Shown: positions 55,927-64,000 of the stretch, piece by piece | Position numbering within the stretch: position 1 is the first letter of the stretch | Layout: every line of letters starts with the position of its first letter | NCBI GenBank assembly: GCA_011037195.1 | Contig: JAAEAF010014526.1 | Coordinates: 1 to 64,000 of the forward strand | From: Triatoma infestans | Lineage: Eukaryota; Arthropoda; Insecta; Hemiptera; Reduviidae | Reading direction: 5' to 3' | DNA length: 64,000 bases | Made by a program: the position numbers and the translations under genes | Notes under the pieces: model-generated | What the model was told of the DNA's origin: nothing | The model's database searches: none | What the model saw: only the letters and a program-made list of their open reading frames with translations

Positions 55927-56915
55927 TTTTTTACTTTCTCTTACCCCCTAGAAGAGGAAGTATCGTAATTGTGTCAAATTTTCTATATCGAGTTTTCACC
56001 GAAAATATCCGTTTTGAGATTCCCTGAGTCCAAAAAAAGTGGCTTTTAGCAAATAGTCTGTGAGTGTGTACGTGAACAGCATAGCTCAAAAACGAAAAAT
56101 CTTAGAAAGTTCAAACTTGATATTCCGTTTAGGTGTCATCATCATTGGATCCGACAGTAGGTTATCTGTGAAAATTACTCAACCGGAAGTATCACTTTAC
56201 TAATTTTTTTTTCTCACTTTTTTTTGCGATTTACTCAAAAATGGCTATGACGATTTTCTTCAAACTTGTTTTATCAACTACTCTTACAAAAAATCTACTA
56301 CTTTCATATATTTCTCTGGGAAAATTCATTTAATGCCACTTTTGGGTGATGGGGGGGTTAGGTTATCCACTAAAGTGTTATTTCAGTTTACTATAGAATT
56401 CCGTCATCTAAATAACATTAATTACAATTAAATGTGTTGTTGAAATTCCAAATTTGAAAAAAATTGGATAACCGGAAGTGCCTTTTTACTGAAAAGTATT
56501 TTTCACTTTTCTGCTATTTTCCCTAAAAAGACTCCACCGATTTTCTTTAAACTTGTAATAACAATTACATATACAAGGATCTACAATTCTTATTTGAAAC
56601 ATTTCTCCGGGAAAATGTATTTAAGGGCACTTTTGATGGAGGGGTGGGGTTAGGTTGTCCTCAAAAATGCTATTTCATTTTATGACACAATTCTATCATC
56701 TAAATAGTAATAATTAGAATTAAATATGTTGTTGAAATTCATGAGTTTCAAGAAAATCAGATTACCGGAAGTGCGTTTTTACTGAACATTTTTTTCAGTT
56801 TTTGTGATTTTCTTCATAAAAACACCGATGAATTTCATTAAATTTGCTATACAAGCAAATTTAGTTTCAAGTTTTGAAAACTGGAGTAAGAAAAAGTTGT
56901 GCGAGTGTTTCACAT
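55927..56915 (+). repeat. AGR repeat, near full-length
   Basis: Opens TTTTTTACTTTCTCTTACCCC. Unit markers lie near 56181 (CAACCGGAAGTATC), 56470 (ATAACCGGAAGTGCC) and 56763 (ATTACCGGAAGTGCG), about 290 bp apart. It ends GGAGTAAGAAAAAGTTGTGCGAGTG. Its (GT)n patch is shorter than in other copies. Confidence 0.9.
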
Positions 56916-57339
56916 ATCTATGTATATCTAACAATCTTTGATAAGTTGACTTTTTTTTTTCAAGAACTCACATAACCTGAGATGATCATTGATCTTAATA
57001 AACATTTCACACTCTCTCTCTGACGGTAGATGTCATTAACAGTGTCACAAGAGTTTCAAGAATGTTACGAGAATTTATGTCATCCAACTCTTAACTCTTA
57101 GTGTAATTCCATATTAGACAATTATTGAAGCATCAAACAAGTTAAAAAAAAAAAAACCGCTAGAATTTCATTACTAGCCGGAATAGCAGCGTTTTCCATT
57201 GTCTTTTTTTTTTGTTGTTTAATATGAATTAAATTTTAACGAAATGTCAGCAGAATCGTACACAAAAATAAATTCAGAATTTAGAAAACGGATGTAAAAA
57301 TTGAAATATTTCTTTTTTTAAATAATCGTGTAATTTAAA

Positions 57340-58573
57340 GATACTGTTGTGAATCATTCACACGACCTTCTCTTATTGCAAATTACACAATTATAAATGA
57401 CAGATTTTCTTCAAACTTATAATTCTTACTAGGTGTTTAGTTGTCGTTAGTATTTTGTCGTGTTTACTGGGTCTAAGCTAGGTCTAAGCTTAATAAAACA
57501 ATTTTCATGAGGAAACCATAGAATTAGAATAACCCAGGAGGGGCTCCAATCCAGACACTGCAGCCTACCCATTGAGGCTTATTATGCCAACCCCTTAAAG
57601 TCTAGTAGAGGAAGCCATCCCTCTTCATGGGGTCCAGGACCTTCCCCACCTGCCCTTCTTGCACTACGATCTCCTCCGATCTCAACGCCGATTGCGACAC
57701 AATCAAACAGCAGGTGAAAGGCCGTCACCAAATCTTCCTGACATAGTCTACAGAAGGGCTCCGACTCAATTAACCCCACCTTGTACAGATGTTTTTTTGA
57801 ACTTACCATGCCATGTAAACAAGCCCACTATCAGGTAAATCTGATACCTGCTTAAACCCAGGGTTTCTCTGGTTCTTCTCTTACACAGCCCTGGCATAAT
57901 CATTTTGCCGTGTGTTTCCCAGTGCTTAGCCTCCAGTGGTGACTATGCCTGCCTCCGAGTCCAGTCCTTCAGAGACGTCGTCGCCATACGGTTGCGTATC
58001 CCCAGAACAGTTTCCGACCCACAAAATGGAGTGCTCGCTCCATTCCTGGCGAGTTAGTCGGCTAGCTCATTATCCCCTTTTATCTCCTTGTGTCCTGGCA
58101 CCGTACCCATACTAGCCGCACTTTATTGTGCCGGAAATGCAACTCCAGGGAATCTCTACACTCCCTGACTAGGGAAGAAGTGATTTTGAAGGCCCAAAGT
58201 GCCTTCAGAGCCGCCTGGCTTTTCGACAAGATTCATATCCCCCCCTATTCCTAGGATCCATACGTATGAGGAAACCATAACATTATCCCACACCAAAAAA
58301 AAAAGCACGATGAAGAAAATCGCTGAAAACTGGTTAATCCCTTCCCCCAAAAAAGTCTCATTCAATGAATTTTCTTGGAGAAATATTTTCAAACAAAAAT
58401 TGTTGCTCTTAAATTATTGATATAACAAGATTAAAGAAAATCGCAAAAATACTGAAAAATCCTTTCAGTGAAGCGGTACTTCCGGTTGAGGAATTTTGTC
58501 AGACTACATTGTCGACACGATTGCACTACTTCCACTTCTCAGAAGAGAAAGTACAGACAGTAAGAGAAAGTAA
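57340..58573 (-). repeat. AGR repeat, reverse copy split by a LOA-like insert
   Basis: The reverse 3' end (AATCATTCACACGACCTTCTC, 57353) starts it. After the insert come TCCCTTCCCCCAAAAAAG, GAATTTTCTTGGAGAAATATTT and GGTACTTCCGGTTGAGGAAT (58476-58495), and the reverse opening CAGTAAGAGAAAGTAAAA closes it near 58573. Confidence 0.75.
57507..58279 (-). pseudogene. LOA-like retrotransposon 3' fragment with 14-bp target duplications
   Basis: ATGAGGAAACCATA occurs at 57507-57520 and 58266-58279. Between them, on the minus strand, is the same 3' portion as the copy at 17575-18995. It starts in RNase H (NSRAAL..., the WVSGHK region near 58100, ELADxL near 58060) and runs into the C-terminal Cys block (FKKHLYKVGLIESEPFCRLCQED, LLFDC). 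It ends with the shared 3' UTR (CACTGCAGCC...). Frameshifts and deletions are present. Clear target duplications show insertion by target-primed reverse transcription into AGR. Confidence 0.85.
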
Positions 58574-58938
58574 AAATAAAACAAAAACATATATTGCTCA
58601 GATGTAAGATAATTGGATGATGTCAAACACTTTTGAGCGCGAGCACATATGGACGAACATTGAATCAGTTGGGCATTAGAATAGTTTTGTTCTCAAACGC
58701 TTAATAAAAATTTTAAAACAAATTCTGTAGGTATATCTGTATGTGTTTGATGTATAAATCTGTTGATGTCTTTCTTTGTGTATATATTATGTACAGATGT
58801 ATTAGGTCAGTTTGTTTGGAGGGCACTTTCTCCTCCTTTCTTGTTGTTTGTAAAGTATTGCATATTTGTGTGTCTGTATTAGTGTATGAAAAATTTCTTT
58901 AATGAATTTAAATACAGTAGGTAAGCACGTCTGCCTGC
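58574..58938. other. AT-rich DNA, nothing recognised
   Basis: GT-containing mixed sequence without recognisable elements. Confidence 0.4.
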
Positions 58939-59223
58939 GTTTATGAATATCAGGAAAATATTCCTATATATACTCGTAGATCTGTATATCAATACATACT
59001 GAAGACAGACAAACATACTGTAACGTTTTTCCCTCTAAACTAGCTACTGCAGCTAGTTTTAAGTGGGTTATTTACAAATAAATTTCAAAATACAACACTT
59101 AATAATAATTACTTGACAGTTTAAACCACAAAAGTTCATTTTGTTCACTTTTTATACACTTACCACAAACGTACACTTCTTTGTAACTGAAAAAACTCTC
59201 AACTCTCTGTGGTCCCACTATTT
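58939..59223 (+). repeat. 285-bp direct duplication, copy 1 (contains an LTR-like start)
   Basis: Nearly identical to 59679-59963, offset 740 bp. From 59019 it holds TGTAACGTTTTTCCCTC, which has the look of an LTR 5' end. Beyond copy 1 the LTR-like sequence continues through TATTTATACCGG (a TATA-like box) to about 59350. Confidence 0.85.
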
Positions 59224-59678
59224 ATACCGGTTGAGAATGGTCTGGAACTTCCTCGATTCTTCCAGAGAGAGGAAGAAAGCGCTTCCCTGCGGCCACTAGG
59301 AGATCCTGAGGTACCTGCCTTCTTTCGTAGATGGCACCACTACGAAAAAAACAGCCACGTAAATGTAGACAAAATAAGGTGAAAAAATAAACGATAAGTA
59401 TATATGTATAAATATTTAAATATACATAGTATTGATATTAAATATCTTATAAGCAGACAAACATACAGATCTATTTATAGACGGATTTTAATATAAGTAG
59501 ACAGACTTACAGAAAAACATACATACAAAGCATTAAGAAACACACATACAGATACCCTTTGGTATAGTATATATTGTCAGAGTATACTGACAACAAAGTT
59601 TAAATAATTACAGCAAAAATATAGCTATAAAATTACAGATGTGCATACATACAGAGACAAACAAACATTATGATTATT
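59224..59678. other. LTR-like continuation, then AC/AT-rich spacer
   Basis: 59224-59350 continues the LTR-like sequence of copy 1 and is less AT-rich. The rest has loose ACATACAGA-type repeats. Confidence 0.4.
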
Positions 59679-59963
59679 GTTTATGAATATCAGGAAAATA
59701 TTCCTATATATACTCGTAGATCTGTATATCAATACATACTGAAGACAGACAAACATACTGTAACGTTTTTCCCTCTAAACTAGCTACTGCAGCTAGTTTT
59801 AAGTGGGTTATTTACAAATAAATTTCAAAATACAACACTTAATAATAATTACTTGACAGTTTAAACCACAAAAGTTTCATTTTGTTCACTTTTATACACT
59901 TACCACAAACGTACACTTCTTTGTAACTGAAAAAACTCTCAACTCTCTGTGGTCCCACTATTT
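59679..59963 (+). repeat. 285-bp direct duplication, copy 2
   Basis: Same as copy 1 except for two compensating homopolymer differences near 59874-59893. The match stops at GGTCCCACTATTT, so the LTR-like part is truncated here. Confidence 0.85.
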
Positions 59964-60397
59964 GAAACAAGCACACCTTAATCGCAACAAACTTATGTAG
60001 ATAAAAATACCGCCTACAGTTATGCATTTATTTATTTATTTTGTTTTTTTATGCGAAGGACATCTTTGGTCTTTCTGATGTCCTTGGGTACATGAGCACC
60101 CGCATCCAAATACCCAAACTCCCACGCCCAAATGTCCCGTTTTATAAAATATCTTACTTTGTGTATTTTCTAAAGCAATAATAGAAGTATATCCTTTACA
60201 CTATTTACTAAATATTGTTGTTTTTTTTTTTCATTAATTGTTTTACATCCAGGACATTTCCTCCTATAAATTATTGCAGCATTATCAAATTGACCTCCCA
60301 GCTGAAAGGGTCATTAGGGGGGGGCATTAAATTGCATTCAATAGTTTTTGAAAATCTTTGTTCTTTTTAAAGTAACAGTCGGAAAGAAAAAACATTT

Positions 60398-60693
60398 ACA
60401 AGTTGTAACGGCAAGAGAGAGAACCCAAGCCCGACCGAGAGAAAACAGACTCTCTCACTTAAGCAAGCTAGAGTGGGGAACCTGTATATAAGCCAGTGAG
60501 AGATCTAGACATCTATCTATCAGATTCAGTCATATACATCACATCGTGTCATTACTCTACTCTAACCTATTATTCTATAAAATCGTTACAAGTCCAGTGC
60601 AGTTTGTGTAAACTTATAGTTATATTCAGATCTTCAGATCCCGTCTAATTAATCTAACCCAATTTCTCTCCTCATCAACTCCATTATACAAGT
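60398..60693 (+). mobile_element. Solo LTR of an LTR retrotransposon
   Basis: It starts TGTAACGGCAAGAG (60404) and ends near ...CATTATACA (60690), with ACAAGT on both sides (60398-60403, 60688-60693), of which four to six bases are target duplication. A TATA box GTATATAAGCC lies near 60485-60495, followed by a pyrimidine-rich leader. A related copy lies reversed at 61868-62170. No internal region is present, as expected after recombination between two LTRs. Confidence 0.7.
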
Positions 60694-61162
60694 TGAATTC
60701 TTAAATATTCTGAATTTACAAGACTTACAAAAAACATTCTTCGTAAAGAACAAAAAAAAAAACAAACAATATTTAAACAATAAATTATTTGCAAGATGAA
60801 CATTTGCTTTTAGAAAATATTTTACAATTAAAAAAGTTAATTCCATTTTAATCTTATTCTGAGTTCTTAACATTTTTCTTTAAATTAAAAAACTCAAAAA
60901 TAAAGAAGAAGAAAAATGAACATTTCTAAACGGTGTTAGCATGTCAAATTATAAAAATTGTTTATTTTATTATTATAATAAAAATATATTGTACTTTTCA
61001 CGTAACATTGACCGAACATTATAAAATAACATATATTATATTTTTTTTTTTTTTATAAATGCAAGTTATTTTTATTTTGATTGTATAACTGTAGGAAATT
61101 TCTTTTGTACGCTGAATAGTTGGACAATGTGGTAGGTAAATGCAACAGGAAGGAAATTGTAT

Positions 61163-61164
<2 letters not shown>
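60694..61164. other. AT-rich DNA, nothing recognised
   Basis: A-rich and T-rich runs only. Confidence 0.4.

Positions 61165-61200
<36 letters not shown>
61165..61200. repeat. (TC)n microsatellite
   Basis: About 17 uninterrupted CT units. Confidence 0.95.
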
Positions 61201-61201
<1 letters not shown>

Positions 61202-61559
61202 GGACAGGAAATCTTTCATGAAATCTAGATCACAGCATCTTGTTTGTGGTATACTTTATTTTCTGACATTTTTAAATTAAATAAACATATTTGTTTAAAA
61301 AAAAAAAAAAGAATTAGAATTTTAAAAATAAATGGAAAATAATTATTAAACTTACTCGACTTTCTTTTATCTGCACTTAGACAATTCTTAATTGATTAAA
61401 AAAAAAAAAAAGTTTTTATTTTGATGTGATAAGCATTTATCTGTGTAGGTAGCCTGCAAAGTTTAAAGAAAGAATTTCCTAGAGTCATTAACGTGAAAAT
61501 TGCAGAAAAAGAATAAACATTCAATAAACTTGCATTTCAAGTTGGTGGAGTTTGTGACG

Positions 61560-61866
61560 AAATCTTCGTATCAGTTGCGGTGATGGTATTCTAAATCGGA
61601 TACAAAGTTTGATCATACTACCAATATAAAAATCACCATCAAGGACGATCAACACTAGATCATTTTGCGTTACTATCTCCCCTGGTCGCAATGTACCAAA
61701 GGTTTCGTATCGCAATTTTTGTAATTGCAACGCACTCAAAAAGCAGGCGGTGGACTGCCTTCTTCTCTTACTGACACAGTCTGCACAAGGGTTCCGAGCT
61801 TATTAGCCCCATCTTGTACAGATGTTTTCTGAACCTACCGTGACTTCACAAACACATACAGATATA
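61560..61866 (-). pseudogene. LOA-like retrotransposon C-terminal fragment
   Basis: On the minus strand GSENICTRWG/ENICTRW-type sequence, LGTLVQTVSVREE, then LQLQKLRYETFGTLRPGEIV correspond to the C-terminal block LGLFDSEPLCRLCEEE ... RMRYEIFGTLRPEEIV of the 17.6-kb copy, with frame changes. The last 35 codons (GDFYIGSMIKLCIRF...) differ from that copy. Confidence 0.65.
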
Positions 61867-61867
61867 C

Positions 61868-62170
61868 TGGAGTTGTTGAGGAGAGAAATTAGGTTTGATT
61901 AAATGAATGAGATATGAAGACACTAATATAATGTACGAGTAGTTAAGTTTACATTGAAAATGATAGAATGAACGGTGAGAGTAAAGATATGACACGACGC
62001 GATGTACAGTTGTACAGGTGTATCTGATAGATGCTCTAGATAGATTCCCATTGGCTTATATACACAGGTTCTCCCACTCTAGCCTGCCTAAGTCAGAGAG
62101 TTGCTCTGTTAACCAGAGAGGGCCTCTCTTCTCTCTGCTGTTGTTGCATTATCTTTGCGGTACCATTACA
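61868..62170 (-). mobile_element. LTR-like relic, reverse, related to 60398-60693
   Basis: On the minus strand it starts TGTAATGGTACCGC (62170) and contains AGGCTAGAGTGGGAGAACCTG and GTATATAAGCC, then ATCTATCAGATACA and CATCGCGTCGTGTCAT, the order of the solo LTR. It ends CTCCTCAACAACTCCAGTATA near 61868, directly against the LOA-like fragment. Confidence 0.65.
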
Positions 62171-62212
62171 CACACCATTCGCTAAAATATATATATTTTT
62201 TTCTTTTAATTT

Positions 62213-62408
62213 AAGGCGCGTCAACATCTACGGTCATATGCGTCCGGAGCCTTCTCAGTGCACTGCCGATCTCCGAACAGTGTTCTCTCGTTACAGACAA
62301 CACTGCCCATCACCGGACAGTGAGCTGTAGAGGCTCCTAGGAAAAGAGAAAGTAGTAGCACGGCTGGATTCGAACCTGGGATCTCCCGCGTTGCTAGTCC
62401 AGCGCGTT
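62213..62408 (-). repeat. tRNA-derived SINE, family A, copy 2, head truncated
   Basis: The body AAGGCGCGTCAACATCTACG through CATCACCGGACAGTGAGCTGTAGAGGCTCC matches copy 1. The B-box-like CAGGTTCGAATCC is present. The A box is missing: the match stops at 62408 where an A-run begins. Confidence 0.75.
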
Positions 62409-62454
62409 AAAAAAAAAAATTGTTTTATATCAAGTAACCTATTTCAAGGGCTAA

Positions 62455-62860
62455 TGTAATTGCCCTGTATCAAACATGAGAATGTATTGCTCTATCAGCT
62501 GGGAAAAAAAGATTCCCCAAATGGTGAATGCGGTGAACGGGAAATGGTGCACCACTTTCTCTTCCGGTGTCCTCTCCTCGACGAGGCGAGAATCCATATG
62601 GAATTGAAACTGATAAGTAGGGGAAAGAATTGGCCGGGAGGCTGTAAAGAATTGACTAAAAGTGCAAAACATTTTAAAGACTTTATGGAGTTCACTCGAG
62701 TAGTTGCGGTTCTAAGAAGGACTAGACGGATAAGTAGAGGTCCGCCTCCCCGTGGTAGGGACGGTAACTTGCCTACTGTGTAGGTAAGGCCAAGTGACCA
62801 TAGGCACCGGTTTTAGCGCTATGGTGGCTTGAAGTCTGTGATTAATAATAATAAATAATA
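62455..62860 (+). pseudogene. Non-LTR retrotransposon 3' end (C-terminal Cys/His domain and 3' UTR)
   Basis: The frame 62460-62780 reads CGEREMVHHFLFRCPLLDEARIHM in part, the HHxxxxC block of many non-LTR RT proteins. It then continues KHFKDFMEFTRVVAVL and ends NLPTV with a TAG stop at 62780. A 3' UTR with CCATAGGCACCGG and an AATAAT-type tail (62844-62862) follows. The last about 105 codons are open, so it is less decayed than the other relics. 5'-truncated at about 62455. Confidence 0.72.
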
Positions 62861-63772
62861 ATATCTCAAATAACTACAAAATAAATATTTCCGTTAAAAT
62901 TTGATACATCGCAATAATTCTTTTTTTCATCAACACAAGAAAATAAATATAATGAGAACTAATTAATTAATTATGAATTTTTTTTGATGGAAAGTGTTTT
63001 TTCCAAATATTCGTCAAAATTTCTGTTTCTCAGTTTCTCATGAAATTTAGACTCTGTAATAAATTTTTGCATGGATTTTCTGACGGTCATTGACTTTCTA
63101 TTTCCATTAAGATGAACTATAAAGCTTACCGGGCATATTATATTAGAATAGTTGCTGAACCTTGCCTAGATTAATGAATACTAATCTAAGTATATAATGG
63201 TCTGTGCCTTCTAGTTCTTGGCATTTTAGCTGGGTCATGCAGGTCAGTAAGAATATACATGCAAATATCTCACGAGCTTTGTTATTTTTTACTTCTTTTT
63301 TTATTTTTTTGTACAAATCCTTCCCTTCTTTTAAATAAATAATTGTACGTCAGTTTCCTATACAGGGTATTTACTCGCAAATTGTCATGTCTTGTAATAT
63401 GTATAGTATTGCAGTTATTACTAGTAAAAATAGGTTACCCAAAGAAAAAAAAAAAAAAAATTGAAAAAAGTGGCGAAATATTTAGTACTAACGTGCACCA
63501 CGACAACTGAAAGGTATGTAATAATATTAACGATATACAATTCGCATTAGTTCTATAGTGGAAAATAAAAATACAGTGAAAAAAAGTTAACATTCATTAC
63601 AAATCGATCAATAATAGTAAAAATTCTAGTTTTGACAAGTCATGCATGTTTTCTTTTTCGTTTAAAATGCAGTCGGAATTTTTTTTTTTTTTTTTTTTTT
63701 GTGAGAGGGCGGGGAACATGCACTAGTTAAATTTTGTTTCAACAATTTTTAAAATTTCCGCATCTTTAAAAC
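62861..63772. other. AT-rich DNA, nothing recognised
   Basis: A-run (63450-63462) and T-run (63679-63700); no gene. Confidence 0.4.
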
Positions 63773-64000
63773 TCTTTTACTTTCTCTTACTCTTAGTAAT
63801 TTTATTCTCTCTACAGCTAGCTGTTAGAGAATGTATTGCGATTGTAACTGAGATTTCACTGGAAATACATATTTTAAGGTTACCCTGAAGACAAATCTCT
63901 CTTACTGATCAAAGATTTCGATGAAAATCCGTCAACAGGAGGTGCGTTTCTTTTCTCTAAGACCATTCCATTTTTTCCATTTGTGGGTAGGCTATACCCT
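63773..64000 (+). repeat. AGR repeat, opening part, cut by the window end
   Basis: CTTTTACTTTCTCTTACTC opens it. GAATGTATTGCGATTG, ATTTCACTGGAAATAC, AAGGTTACCCTGAAG and CGTCAACAGGAGGTGCG are diverged AGR blocks in order. Confidence 0.7.

Overview
The window reads as AT-rich insect (at least arthropod) nuclear DNA in which nearly everything recognisable is transposable-element debris. The basis is the mix of families: Jockey, R1, LOA/I-type, RTE-like and CR1-like non-LTR retrotransposons, a DD41D mariner, PIF/Harbinger, tRNA-derived SINEs and LTRs. I recognise no intact host protein gene, rRNA or true tRNA gene. There is no operon-like organisation; the region looks like a gene desert or a large intron that has filled up by nested insertion.

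The backbone is a high-copy family of about 1 kb, called AGR here (ACCGGAAGT-repeat). It opens with ACTTTCTCTTACTCC, carries a (GT)n patch and about three internal tandem units of roughly 290 bp each marked by ACCGGAAGT, and closes with GGAGTAAGAGAAAGT plus a short T-rich tail. Good copies lie at 4.1-8.8, 37.4-38.3, 40.3-41.3, 45.9-46.9, 47.5-49.2 and 55.9-56.9 kb, with many partial or reversed ones. Several host other elements: Jockey (4546-8187), an R1 fragment (32.4-33.3 kb), a CR1-like fragment (47.65-48.43 kb) and a LOA-like fragment (57.5-58.3 kb). A second Jockey fragment (11.7-12.4 kb) abuts one.

Regions: 0-4 kb, a SINE, a palindromic element with hammerhead-ribozyme-like arms and a degraded AGR. 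4-8.8 kb, the best coding element of the window, a 5'-truncated Jockey retrotransposon whose ORF2 is broken by one frameshift. 8.9-16.7 kb, RNase H debris, an unrecognised insert with a 16-bp target duplication, a SINE, a reversed Jockey fragment, a PIF/Harbinger relic and an unexplained less AT-rich block. 17.5-21 kb, a LOA-like 3' half and a CR1-like 3' end. 24-28 kb, an RTE-like relic, a 435-bp palindrome and an unclassified element with long terminal inverted repeats. 31.8-36.3 kb, a ribozyme palindrome, the R1 fragment and an RNase H relic with a 114-bp triplication. 37-49 kb, four good AGR copies, RNase H relics, a SINE with perfect 16-bp target duplications and a pair of inverted repeats. 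49.5-54.2 kb, a foldback mariner, two SINE copies and a third ribozyme palindrome. 55-64 kb, further AGR, LOA and LTR relics.

The most interesting signal is the set of small palindromic elements (2.05-2.87, 31.84-32.05 and 53.81-54.20 kb). Their arms carry hammerhead cores: CUGANGA, a stem II, GAAA, then a self-complementary ACCGGU before the cleavage position, as described for Penelope-like retroelements, but here arranged as inverted pairs with no reverse transcriptase nearby. All calls come from reading the sequence; no database search was possible.
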